Below, in pieces: positions 56,223-64,000 of a DNA stretch of 64,000 nt. The notes under the pieces are model-generated. The model was not told the DNA's origin and searched no databases. It saw only the letters and a list, made by a program, of their open reading frames with translations. A program made the translations under genes and the position numbers. This stretch comes from Streptomyces sp. Q6. GTDB taxonomy: Bacteria; Actinomycetota; Actinomycetes; Streptomycetales; Streptomycetaceae. The DNA lies in assembly GCF_036967205.1 (NCBI RefSeq), contig NZ_CP146022.1:682001-746000 (forward strand), in the 5' to 3' direction. Numbering within the stretch: the stretch's first letter is position 1; every line of letters starts with the position of its first letter.

Positions 56223-57521
56223 ATGGCTGTCATCCCCGACTCCGCGTCCGGCACCGTGTCTCCCCCGGGCTCCGCGAGCCCCGCACGGCCCGCGCCCCCG
56301 GAGAACGCCCCGGGCCGGCTGGTCCTCGGCCTCGCACTCGCCCAGTTCGGTGTCATGGCCACCCTGCTCACCCCGGTGATGGTGACCCTCGCCCTGCGCG
56401 TGGCGCAGATCGTCCCCGAGGACGACCGGGGCGCCGCCCTCGGCCAGGTGCTCTCCCTCGGCGCGGTGCTGGCGATGATCGCCAACCCGGTGATGGGCGG
56501 CCTCTCCGACCGCACCACGTCCCGCTTCGGCCGGCGCAGGCCGTGGCTGCTCGGCGGCGTCCTCGTCGCGTTCCTCGGTCTCGCCGTCGTGGCGCTCGGC
56601 GGCAGCGTCCCGGTGCTGATGCTCGGCTGGGCGCTCGCCCAGATCGGCGGCAACGCGGCCCTGACCGCCGTCACCGCGAGCATCCCCGACTTCGTTCCCG
56701 AGCATCAGCGGGCCCGCGTCTCCGGCACCGTCGGCATGATGACGTCCCTGTCGATGATCGCGGGCAGCGGTCTCGCCAACGCCTTCAGCGCGCACCTCGC
56801 CCTCGCCTTCCTGATCCCGGGCCTGCTGGGCATCGCCGGTGTGGTCGTGCTCTGCGCGGTGATGAAGGACCGCCCGGCCCGCCCCGGCGCGTTCGCCCCG
56901 TACAGCTTCCGCGAGTTCCTGCGCAGCTTCTGGGTCAGCCCGCGCAGGCACCCCGACTTCGCGTGGAACTTCGCGGGCCGCTTCCTCGTCTTCGTCGGGA
57001 TCTCCTGCGTCACCTCGTACCAGGCGTACTTCCTGATGGACCGCCTCGGTTACGACGACGAGCAGGTCGCGAACAAGCTCTTCCTGGGGACGCTCGTCAT
57101 GGTCGCCACGGTCGTCGTGGGGTCGGTCGCCGGCGGACAGCTCTCCGACCGCTCGGGTCGCCGCAAGCCGTACGTGCTCGGCGCGTCGCTGATCATCGCG
57201 GTGGGGCTCGCGCTGCTCGCCACGGCGTACTCGTTCCCCATGTTCCTGCTCGCCGTGGCCGTCTTCGGTTTCGGCGAGGGGCTCTATCTCTCCGTCGACG
57301 TGGCCCTCGCCGCCGCCGTACTGCCCGACCCCGAGCAGGCGGCCCGCGACATGGGTGTCCTCAACATCGGCAACGCGCTCCCCCAGTCGCTCGTCCCGAT
57401 CGTGGCCCCGGCCTTCCTCGCACTCGGCGCGGGCGGGAACTACGGCGCCCTCTTCCTCTTCGGCGGTGTCGCGTGCGTGCTCGGCGCGTTCGCCGTCCAG
57501 TTCATCCGCAGCGTCAAGTAA
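56223..57521 (+). CDS. MFS transporter (glycoside-pentoside-hexuronide-like)
   Basis: A 432-residue permease with 12 helices: motif A GGLSDRTTSRFGRRRPWLLGG, YQAYFLMDRLGYDDEQ, and GGQLSDRSGRRKPYVLGA (second motif A). The SDRTTSRFGRRRPWL and FVGISCVTSYQ segments fit sugar/glycoside symporters. ATG at 56223 follows AGGAGAGCCGCC. It precedes a GH3 glycosidase by 11 bases and shares its promoter, so it probably imports a beta-glycoside for that enzyme. Confidence 0.9.
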   Translation: MAVIPDSASGTVSPPGSASPARPAPPENAPGRLVLGLALAQFGVMATLLTPVMVTLALRVAQIVPEDDRGAALGQVLSLGAVLAMIANPVMGGLSDRTTSRFGRRRPWLLGGVLVAFLGLAVVALGGSVPVLMLGWALAQIGGNAALTAVTASIPDFVPEHQRARVSGTVGMMTSLSMIAGSGLANAFSAHLALAFLIPGLLGIAGVVVLCAVMKDRPARPGAFAPYSFREFLRSFWVSPRRHPDFAWNFAGRFLVFVGISCVTSYQAYFLMDRLGYDDEQVANKLFLGTLVMVATVVVGSVAGGQLSDRSGRRKPYVLGASLIIAVGLALLATAYSFPMFLLAVAVFGFGEGLYLSVDVALAAAVLPDPEQAARDMGVLNIGNALPQSLVPIVAPAFLALGAGGNYGALFLFGGVACVLGAFAVQFIRSVK

Positions 57522-57532
57522 GGCCACCAGCA

Positions 57533-59305
57533 ATGAAGTTCACGGTCCGCAACGAAGGCCACGACTACCAGAACCCCGAATTGCCCGTCCCCCGGCGGGT
57601 CGAGGACCTGCTCTCCCGGATGACGCTCGCCGAGAAGGCCGGCCAGCTCTTCCACACCATGCTCGCCATGAGGCCGGACGGCTCCACGGTCGAGAGGGGC
57701 GACGCCGGTGTCATCCCGCTGGACACCACGTCCCTGCTGCACGACCGGTTCCTGACCCATTTCAACCTGATGGGGACGTACGAGCCCGGTGCCATGGCGC
57801 GCTGGCACAACACGCTCCAGTCGATGGCCGCCGACACCCGGCTCGGCATCCCGGTCACGCTCTCCACCGACCCGCGCCACGCCTTCACCGACAACGTCGG
57901 CGCGTCCTTCAACGCGGGCGCCTTCTCCGCCTGGCCCGAGCCCCTCGGCCTCGCGGCCCTCCGCGACCCGAAACTGGTGCACGAGTTCGCCGACACGGTC
58001 CGCCGCGAGTACCTCGCCGTCGGCTTCCGTGTCGCGCTGCACCCGCAGATCGACCTGGCCACGGAGCCGCGCTGGTCCCGCCAGAGCGGCACCTTCGGCT
58101 CGGACGCGGCCCTCACCTCACGGCTCGTACGCGCCTACGTCCACGGGCTCCAGGGCGACACACTGGGCAGGCGGTCGGTGTCCGCGATGGTCAAGCACTT
58201 CCCGGGCGGCGGCCCCCAACTCGACGGCGAGGACCCGCACTTCCCCTGGGGCAAGGAGCAGGTCTACCCCGGCGGCATGCGCGACCTGCACCTCGAACCC
58301 TTCAAGGCGGCCATCGCCGCCGGATGCGCGCAGATGATGCCGTCCTACGGGCGGCCGGTCGGCACCGACTGGGAGGCCGTCGGGTTCGGCTTCAACAAGG
58401 GTGTCGTTCAGGGGCTGTTGAGGGACCGGCTCGGCTTCGACGGGATCGTCTGCACCGACTGGGGCCTGATCAGCGACGCGGAGATCTTCGGCGAGACGCA
58501 CGAGGCACGCGCCTGGGGCCTGGAGTCACTGACCGAACTCCAGCGCGCGGCCCGCGTACTGGAGGCCGGCTGCGACCAGTTCGGCGGCGAGTCCCGTACG
58601 GACCTGATCATCGAGCTCGTCGAGTCGGGACGGGTCCCCGCGGACCGACTGGACGCGTCGCTGCGCCGGATCCTGCGCGAGAAGTTCGTCCTGGGACTCT
58701 TCGACGATCCGTACGTCGATGCCGACATGGCCGCCGAGACGGTGGGCCGCGCCGACTTCGCCGAGGCGGGCGCGCGGGCCCAGCGCCGTTCGCTGACCCT
58801 GCTCGCCAACTCCGGCGCGACGCTGCCGGTGACCGGACGCCCCAAGCTGTACGTCGAGAACGTGGCGGGCGAAGTGGCGGCGGAGTACGGCACGTTGGTG
58901 ACCGACCCGGCCGAGGCGGACCTCGCGGTCCTGCGGCTGCGCACGCCGTACGAACCGCGCGCGAACCGTTTCGAGTCGTTCTTCCACTCCGGCACCCTGG
59001 CCTTCTCGGACGAGGAGCTGAAGCCGATCCTCGCCCTGCTGGACACGGTCCCGACCGTCGTCTGCGTGACCCTGGAACGGGCGGCGGTCATCCCGGAGAT
59101 CGCGGAGCGGGCCGCCGCCCTCGTCGCCGACTACGGCGCGAGCGACGCCGCACTCCTGGACGTGGCGTTCGGCCGCGCCGCGCCGCAGGGGCGGCTCCCC
59201 TTCGAGCTGCCCCGCTCGATGGACGCCGTCCGCGCCTCGCGCCCCGACGTCCCCGACGACACGGAGGACCCGCTGTTCCCGTACGGAGCGGGACTGTCCC
59301 TGTGA
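57533..59305 (+). CDS. Glycoside hydrolase family 3 protein (beta-glucosidase-like)
   Basis: A 590-residue GH3 enzyme with both N-terminal TIM-barrel and C-terminal alpha/beta-sandwich domains. KHFPGGGPQLDGEDPHFP is the family's conserved lysine-histidine loop, and the nucleophile is Asp in VCTDWGL (about residue 306). No signal peptide: it acts in the cytosol on imported glycosides such as cello-oligosaccharides or other beta-glucosides. ATG at 57533 is 11 bases after the transporter stop. The end is GAGLSL. Confidence 0.92.
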   Translation: MKFTVRNEGHDYQNPELPVPRRVEDLLSRMTLAEKAGQLFHTMLAMRPDGSTVERGDAGVIPLDTTSLLHDRFLTHFNLMGTYEPGAMARWHNTLQSMAADTRLGIPVTLSTDPRHAFTDNVGASFNAGAFSAWPEPLGLAALRDPKLVHEFADTVRREYLAVGFRVALHPQIDLATEPRWSRQSGTFGSDAALTSRLVRAYVHGLQGDTLGRRSVSAMVKHFPGGGPQLDGEDPHFPWGKEQVYPGGMRDLHLEPFKAAIAAGCAQMMPSYGRPVGTDWEAVGFGFNKGVVQGLLRDRLGFDGIVCTDWGLISDAEIFGETHEARAWGLESLTELQRAARVLEAGCDQFGGESRTDLIIELVESGRVPADRLDASLRRILREKFVLGLFDDPYVDADMAAETVGRADFAEAGARAQRRSLTLLANSGATLPVTGRPKLYVENVAGEVAAEYGTLVTDPAEADLAVLRLRTPYEPRANRFESFFHSGTLAFSDEELKPILALLDTVPTVVCVTLERAAVIPEIAERAAALVADYGASDAALLDVAFGRAAPQGRLPFELPRSMDAVRASRPDVPDDTEDPLFPYGAGLSL

Positions 59306-59325
59306 CGCGATGACGCGATGACGCG
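59303..59325 (+). repeat. TGACGCGA short tandem repeat
   Basis: Three 8-bp units (59303-59310, 59311-59318, and 59319-59325 truncated by one base), the first starting at the stop codon of the GH3 gene. This is probably slippage with no function. Confidence 0.6.
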
Positions 59326-59406
59326 CGGCGCCGAGGGCCGCCACGCCCGGGACCCGGGCGTCATGCGTCCGGCGGAAGTCCGGCACGGCTAGCATGCGCG
59401 ACCATC

Positions 59407-60339
59407 ATGGACTTCACCGATGTGTCACTGACCGCGCTGCGCGTCCTGCGCGCCGTGGCCGAACAGGGAACCTTCACCGCGGCCGCGGCGTCGCTCGGCT
59501 ACACCCAGTCGGCGGTGTCGCGGCAGATCGCCGCGATCGAGCGGGCGGCCGGCACGGAACTCGTCGAGCGGCGGCGCGACGGCGCCCGGCTCACCCCCGC
59601 GGGCCGGGTCGTCATGCGTCGAGCGACGGTCGTGCTCGACGAGATCGCCGCGACCGCCAGGGACCTGTCCGGCCTGCCCGAGCAGACCGGGACGGTCCGC
59701 CTGGGCTGGGTGCCGAGCGCCGGCGCCGTCCTGCTGCCCCGCGCTCTGACCGCGCTGCGCGCGAGCGACCCCGGCCTCGATGTCGTCGGTCGTGAGGGCA
59801 CCACTCCGGCGCTGGTGCGTGCGCTGCGCGCGGGCAGCCTGGACCTGGCCCTGCTCGCGTCGGCACCGCCGTTCCGCGCGCCCGACACCGAGTCGCCGCC
59901 GCTGACGCTCCAGACCCTCGTCGAACGCCCGCTGTGTCTCGCGGTGCCCGCCACCCACCCGTTCGCACACGGCACCTACGTCGATGTGGCGGACCTGCGG
60001 GGGCAGCGCTGGATCGCCGGCCCGTCGGCCGGGGAGGACCGGCTGATGGGGGTGTGGCCCGGTCTGGACGAGCGGCCCGAGATCGTCCTCACCGCCCGCG
60101 ACTGGCTGGCCAAACTCCACCTCGTCGCCGCGGGGTGCGGACTGACCACCGTCCCCGCCTCACTCGTCACGGCCGTACCGCCGGGCGTGCGCGTCCTGCC
60201 CGTCCGCGGCGGCCCGCAGGAACAGCGGCGCCTGCTCCTGGCCCGCCTGCCCGGACCGGTGAGCCGGCCGGTGGCGCGTGTGGCGGCCGCCCTGCGCACG
60301 ACGGCACTCGACGCCGACGCGCCCGTACCGCCCGGGTGA
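59407..60339 (+). CDS. LysR family transcriptional regulator
   Basis: A 310-residue LysR-type regulator: HTH (residues 8-65; LRAVAEQGTFTAAAASLGYTQSAVSRQIAAIERAAG) and a periplasmic-binding-type effector domain. ATG at 59407 is close to TAGCAT (-10-like) at 59390, suggesting a leaderless transcript. It follows the GH3 gene by 101 bases and may regulate the glycoside operon, though LysR regulators are more often divergent from their targets. Confidence 0.9.
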   Translation: MDFTDVSLTALRVLRAVAEQGTFTAAAASLGYTQSAVSRQIAAIERAAGTELVERRRDGARLTPAGRVVMRRATVVLDEIAATARDLSGLPEQTGTVRLGWVPSAGAVLLPRALTALRASDPGLDVVGREGTTPALVRALRAGSLDLALLASAPPFRAPDTESPPLTLQTLVERPLCLAVPATHPFAHGTYVDVADLRGQRWIAGPSAGEDRLMGVWPGLDERPEIVLTARDWLAKLHLVAAGCGLTTVPASLVTAVPPGVRVLPVRGGPQEQRRLLLARLPGPVSRPVARVAAALRTTALDADAPVPPG

Positions 60340-60504
60340 CCCGACCGGCACGCCCACCTGCCGACCCCTTGCGCGACGGGCGTGGAAACGTTCCTGCGCA
60401 ACTGACTCACAATCCGCCGCACCAGCCGTTACCGTGTGCCCGAGTCCCCTGCGTACGGCCAGAACCGGCCACCACGTACGGGGCCCGTCGTCGGGGGCGA
60501 CGGG

Positions 60505-61574
60505 GTGGGAACGACGGGGGCGGCGCCACGGGCGTCCGGCGGCGGCGCGGGCTGTCCGACGCGGCGGGGATCGCCGTACTCGGCGCCTGTGCCGGCTGGT
60601 GCCTGATCACAGCGACCGCACGGGCGGGCCGGCCCGAGGGCGTGCTGCTCGCGGTCCTCGCGGTGGCCGCCGGTTACGCGTGCGGGCGCATCGGCGGAGC
60701 GCTCGTTCCGGTCGCCGCGTCGTGTGTCGTCGGCGCCGGCGGGCTCTGGCTGGTAGTGGTCCTTCCGCATGCCGTGCCCACGCCCGACACCGTGGCCCCG
60801 CTCGGTCGGGCCGGGGCCACCGCCGCGCTGCTCGCCCTGTCGGCGGGGGCGGTGTGCTGCGCCGCCTGGTCGGCGGGGCGCCGGGCGGTGCGGATCGCGC
60901 TGCACGTCGCGGCGGGCGGGACCGTGGTGGTCGCCGCCGCCGTCGGCTCGGAGGCCGGGACCGCCGCGTGCGTCGGCGTCGTCCTGTGCTCGCTCGCCGC
61001 GGGCCGCATGCGCCGCAGGGCGCTCGGCCTCGCGGCCCTGGGCCTCGTCACGGCCGTGGTGGCGGCGCTGGCGGTGGGCCTCGCCAGGAACGTCCTGCCG
61101 ACCGGCCTGACCGCCGCCCTGGAAGGCCAACTCACCCCGCACCGCGTGCTGTTGTGGCGCGACGCGCTGCACCTGGCCGAGACCGACCCGGCGCTCGGTT
61201 CGGGTCCCGGCCGGTTCCAGCAGCTGAGCCCCACGCTCGCCGGCTCCCCGCTGCCCGACGGCAAGCCGCACTCCGCCGTCCTCCAGGCGGCCGCGGAGCA
61301 GGGCGTGATCGGCGTCGCGCTGCTGGCGGCCGCCTACTGCTGGCTGCTGTACGCGCTGTGGCGCTCCGCCCGGTCGACCCAGGTGGTGCTCGCCGCGGGC
61401 GCGGCCCTGACGTCGGTGGCCGCGATGGCCGCCGCCGGAAACGCGCTGAGCTTCACGACCGTGACGGCGGGGGTCGGCCTGCTGGCGGGCATCGCCACCG
61501 CCGAACCGCTCCCGGACGACCCGTCGCACGACGAAGCGGCCGCCCCGGCAGGTGTCCGGGACGGCCGCGACTGA
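60505..61574 (+). CDS. O-antigen-ligase-like membrane protein (N-terminal frame uncertain)
   Basis: A polytopic protein with about 10 helices (for example GIAVLGACAGWCLITATA; LHVAAGGTVVVAAAVG; LGLVTAVVAALAVGLA) and a Wzy_C-type segment (HRVLLWRDALHLAETDPALGSGPGRFQQL, then KPHSAVLQAAAEQGVIGVALL). Such proteins ligate or polymerise surface glycans. The body is in one frame, but the best start, GTG at 60505 (MGTTG), is in another; one more G in the run at 60516-60520 joins them as MGTTGGGATGVRRRRG. Without this, GTG at 60336, overlapping the LysR stop, gives a longer, unlikely N-terminus. Confidence 0.65.
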
Positions 61575-61592
61575 GTGTCGGGGCGGGCTGCG

Positions 61593-62156
61593 TCAGAGGA
61601 CGGGGCCCGCGGCCGTGGGTTTGAGGAGGTCGCGGATGTGCCGCACCGCGCTCTCCGCGTCGTCCACGGTCACCGTGAACTTACGGCCGTCGCCGAGGCT
61701 GAGCACCACGCCCTCGCCCCGCCTGACGACCACGGCGGTGCCGATCCCCGGACGCCAGCGGTAGCCCCAGCCGCCCCACTGGCGGGGCGTGACACGGGGC
61801 GCGAAGTCGGCGTCGACGACATGGGAGAGGGGGATGCGCCGGCGCGGCAGGCCCACGTGCCCGCACCGCACCTCGAGGTGGTCCCGGTCGACCTTCACCG
61901 CGACGTGCAGGAACGCGAGCGTGCCGAACAGGACCATCAGGCCCACGGCGATCAGCCCGACCACGGACATGGCCAGGGCGGCAATGCCGGTCGCCCAGGA
62001 GTTGTCGACGGCCAGCTCGATGCCCAGGGCCAGGCAGGCGAAGCCGCCCAGGGCCAGGAGCCACTGCCCACGGTTGTGCGCGCGTCCGGTCCAGATGTCG
62101 CTCGCGTGGGCGGAAGAGCGTCGCCCGGGGTGTTCGTCGGCGGCGTGTTCCCTCAT
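61593..62156 (-). CDS. Membrane protein with PH-like C-terminal domain
   Basis: A 187-residue protein with two adjacent helices (about residues 28-85; WLLALGGFACLALGIELAV and IAALAMSVVGLIAVGLMVLFG) and a beta-rich tail (VKVDRDHLEVRCGHVGLPRRRIPLSHVVDADF; GWGYRWRPGIGTAVVVRRGEGVVLSLGDGRKFTVTVDD). The tail resembles bacterial PH-like or DUF3093-type modules. Function unknown. ATG at 62156. It is convergent with the O-antigen-ligase-like gene (18 bases). Confidence 0.78.
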   Translation of the reverse strand: MREHAADEHPGRRSSAHASDIWTGRAHNRGQWLLALGGFACLALGIELAVDNSWATGIAALAMSVVGLIAVGLMVLFGTLAFLHVAVKVDRDHLEVRCGHVGLPRRRIPLSHVVDADFAPRVTPRQWGGWGYRWRPGIGTAVVVRRGEGVVLSLGDGRKFTVTVDDAESAVRHIRDLLKPTAAGPVL

Positions 62157-62232
62157 GCACCCGAGCCTACTCAGGTTCCGGTGCGAAGGCACCGGCTCGC
62201 GGAGCGTGACTGCTCCGGACCGGTGGCGCTGA

Positions 62233-63017
62233 TCACCCGGCGTGGCTGACGGCCTGCAACGACCGGCCTTCCGCATACGTCAACGCGGCCTGCGGAAGCG
62301 ATTCCTCACGGCCGCTGAGGATCACGGTGAGGGCGCCGCGCGCGTCCGGCGCCGACGGCGGACGGTCGCCGATCCGGCGCAGGGCCTGCGCGGCGACGGC
62401 GCCGGCGCTGCCGTGCAGCACCAGGGGGCGGCGCCGGGCTGCTGCACCGCCGCGCGGATGCGCTCCGCGACCAGTTCATAGTGCGTGCAGCCCAGGACGA
62501 CGGCCTTCACGTCACGCGGAGTGAGGGCGGCGGCGGCCGCGATGGCCCGGTCGATGCCGTCCTCGTCGGCCCACTGCACGGCGTCGGCGAGACCCGGGCA
62601 GGGCACCTCGGTGACCTCGACACCGGCCGCGAAGTCACGGATCAGGGCACGCTGGTACGGGCTGCCGGTGGTGGCGGGCGTGGCCCAGATGGCGAGGGGG
62701 CCGCCGGCGGAGGCGGCGGGCTTGATCGCGGGGACGGTGCCGATGACGGGGATCGCCGGTTCGAGCAGGGCGCGGACCGCGGGCAGCGCGTGGACCGACG
62801 CCGTGTTGCACGCGATGATCAGGGCGTCGGGACCGTGCGCGGCGGCGGCCTCGCAGACGGCGAGGGCGCGCCGGGTGATGTCTTCCGGAGTACGCGGGCC
62901 CCACGGCAGATGGTCGGGGTCCGAGGAGAGCACCAGATCGGCGTCCGGCCGCAGGGTCCGTACCGCGGTGGCCGCCGCGAGCAGTCCGATTCCCGAGTCC
63001 ATGAGCGCGATCTTCAC
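62233..63017 (-). pseudogene. Aspartate/glutamate racemase family protein, frame lost near the C-terminus
   Basis: GTG at 63017 begins MKIALMDSGIGLLAAATAV. Catalytic Cys residues lie in IIACNTASVHALPAV (near residue 70) and VVLGCTHYELV, so the enzyme core is complete. After AAVQQPGAAP the frame goes wrong and would end at 62322. One more C in the CCCCC run (GGGGG at 62424-62428 on the plus strand) continues as PLVLHGSAGAVAAQALRRIG to TGA at 62233, giving the family's usual length. It would interconvert L- and D-glutamate (or aspartate) for cell-wall synthesis; whether this is the essential MurI is not clear. The start has no strong ribosome site, and an ATG 5 codons later is possible. Confidence 0.82.
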
Positions 63018-63075
63018 CCCGAAACCATAGACGATGGGTCCGACAGCGCGGCGTCGGTGGGGCAGACTGCGGCGG

Positions 63076-64000
63076 ATGGACGTCGTCGTGTGGTTCACCG
63101 CGGCCTCACTCGCCGCATGGCTGTGGCTGCTGCTCTGCCAGGGGTTCTTCTGGCGCACCGATACGCGCCTGCCGCCCCGTTCCGAGCCCGAGGTGTGGCC
63201 GGACGTGTGTGTCGTGGTGCCGGCCCGCGACGAGGCCGCCGTGCTGCCCGACAGCCTGCCGTCGCTGCTCGCGCAGGAGTACCCGGGCCGGGCGGAGATC
63301 TTCCTCGTGGACGACGGCAGCTCGGACGGCACGGGTGAGGTGGCGCGCGCGCTGGCCGAGCGGTGCGGCGGTCTTCCCCTGACGATCGACTCCCCCGGCG
63401 AGCCGCCCGCCGGCTGGACGGGGAAGCTGTGGGCGGTGCGGCACGGCATCGGGCTGGCCCGCGCGCGCGGGCCCGAGTTCCTGCTGCTGACGGACGCGGA
63501 CATCGCCCATGAGCCGGACAGCCTGCGGGAGTTGGTGGCCTCGGCGCGTACCGGTGGTTTCGATCTGGTGTCGCAGATGGCGCGGCTGCGGGTGGCGAGC
63601 GCCTGGGAGCGGCTCGTGGTCCCGGCGTTCGTCTACTTCTTCGCGCAGCTGTACCCGTTCCGCAGGATCGCGAAGAAGGGCGCGCGCACCGCCGCGGCGG
63701 CGGGCGGCTGCGTCCTGCTGCGCACCGAGGCGGCGCTGCGGGCCGGGATCCCGGACTCGATCCGGCAGGCGGTCATCGACGACGTGTCGCTCGCGCGGGC
63801 CGTGAAGGGTTCGGGCGGTCACATCTGGCTGGGTCTCGCCGAGCACGTCGACAGCGTGCGCCCGTATCCGCGCCTCGCCGACCTGTGGCGCATGGTGTCG
63901 CGCAGTGCCTACGCGCAGTTGCGGCACAACCCGCTGGTACTGCTCGCCACCGTGCTCGGGCTCGCGCTCGTCTATCTGGTGCCGCCCGTCGCGCTGTTCG
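63076..64000 (+). CDS. Glycosyltransferase family 2 protein, HpnB-like (partial)
   Basis: The frame from ATG at 63076 stays open to the end of the window. The N-terminal helix (MDVVVWFTAASLAAWLWLLLC) is followed by the GT2 domain: VCVVVPARDEAAVLP, FLVDDGSSDGTGEVA, LLTDADIAH (DxD) and IDDVSLARAVKGSGG (ED/DD acid). This order, and the AWERLVVPAFVYFFAQLYPF stretch, fit the hopene-associated glycosyltransferase HpnB, found in hopanoid clusters. More C-terminal helices begin near the end (LVLLATVLGLALVYLVPPVALF). Hopanoid genes may lie beyond the window; this cannot be checked here. Confidence 0.85.
   Translation, partial: MDVVVWFTAASLAAWLWLLLCQGFFWRTDTRLPPRSEPEVWPDVCVVVPARDEAAVLPDSLPSLLAQEYPGRAEIFLVDDGSSDGTGEVARALAERCGGLPLTIDSPGEPPAGWTGKLWAVRHGIGLARARGPEFLLLTDADIAHEPDSLRELVASARTGGFDLVSQMARLRVASAWERLVVPAFVYFFAQLYPFRRIAKKGARTAAAAGGCVLLRTEAALRAGIPDSIRQAVIDDVSLARAVKGSGGHIWLGLAEHVDSVRPYPRLADLWRMVSRSAYAQLRHNPLVLLATVLGLALVYLVPPVALF

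Noticed and set aside
59303-59325. TGACGCGA repeat as a regulatory array
   Set aside because: Only two and a half units, starting in the stop codon; replication slippage is a sufficient explanation.

Overview
The window is high-GC (roughly 70% or more) actinobacterial chromosome, almost certainly Streptomyces or a close relative. The signs are strong third-position GC bias, GTG/TTG starts, many apparently leaderless genes, Tat and lipoprotein secretion, a GlnR-type box, a Streptomyces-style cysteine leader peptide ahead of a sulfur operon, monomeric NADP isocitrate dehydrogenase, and a dense mix of MarR, TetR, PadR, IclR, ArsR and LysR regulators. It reads as ordinary chromosome-arm or accessory metabolism. 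I see no rRNA, tRNA, CRISPR array or prophage.

Layout. 0-1.5 kb: the end of a leftward sulfur-scavenging operon (Cys-ending leader peptide, DszB-like desulfinase, lipoprotein). 1.8-4.4 kb: IclR regulator and Na+/H+ antiporter. 5-7 kb: dihydroxyacetone kinase dhaK-dhaL-dhaM. 7.2-10.1 kb: Tat-exported acetamidase/formamidase and amidase behind a GlnR box (nitrogen scavenging). 10.1-14 kb: GH75 chitosanase, FN3 lipoprotein, small anchored secreted protein, Gfo/Idh/MocA oxidoreductase. 14.1-16.0 kb: two different IS5-family elements back to back, sharing one TA and sitting in the stop codon of a PadR gene. 16-25.7 kb: PadR and 2,4-dienoyl-CoA reductase, MarR, GNAT, peptide deformylase, VOC protein, TetR/SDR pair, epimerase and alpha/beta hydrolase. 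25.8-31.1 kb: a two-component system divergent from a glycosyltransferase / DUF2064 / methyltransferase / membrane-protein operon. 31.2-35.9 kb: epimerase, methyltransferase, a short second Rho factor, GNAT, inorganic pyrophosphatase, ArsR. 36-38.6 kb: cobalamin riboswitch, nickel/cobalt permease, CoA transferase. 38.9-48.8 kb: an acidic protein of unknown function, two MFS transporters, dienelactone hydrolase, M13 peptidase, isocitrate dehydrogenase. 48.8-53 kb: GAF/PucR regulator, NUDIX, apolipoprotein N-acyltransferase. 53-60.3 kb: atypical SDR, MarR/MFS pair, glycoside transporter plus GH3 glycosidase, LysR. 60.5-64 kb: O-antigen-ligase-like protein, PH-like membrane protein, aspartate/glutamate racemase, and the start of an HpnB-type glycosyltransferase.

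Co-operation of genes. Several blocks look like self-contained uptake-and-use modules, each with a visible control site: sulfur (leader peptide and hairpins), nitrogen (GlnR box and secreted amidases), cobalt/nickel (ArsR palindrome plus B12 riboswitch ahead of NiCoT), beta-glucosides (transporter and GH3), and drug efflux (MFS genes behind MarR- or TetR-like operators).

A caution on the data. At eight places a conserved protein loses frame, and each is repaired by adding exactly one base, at a run of four or five G/C in seven of the eight. The simplest reading is homopolymer under-calling in the assembly rather than eight real mutations. Genes marked pseudogene for this reason (GNAT at 19.6 kb, methyltransferase at 29.1 kb, GAF/PucR at 48.8 kb, racemase at 62.2 kb) are probably intact in the organism.
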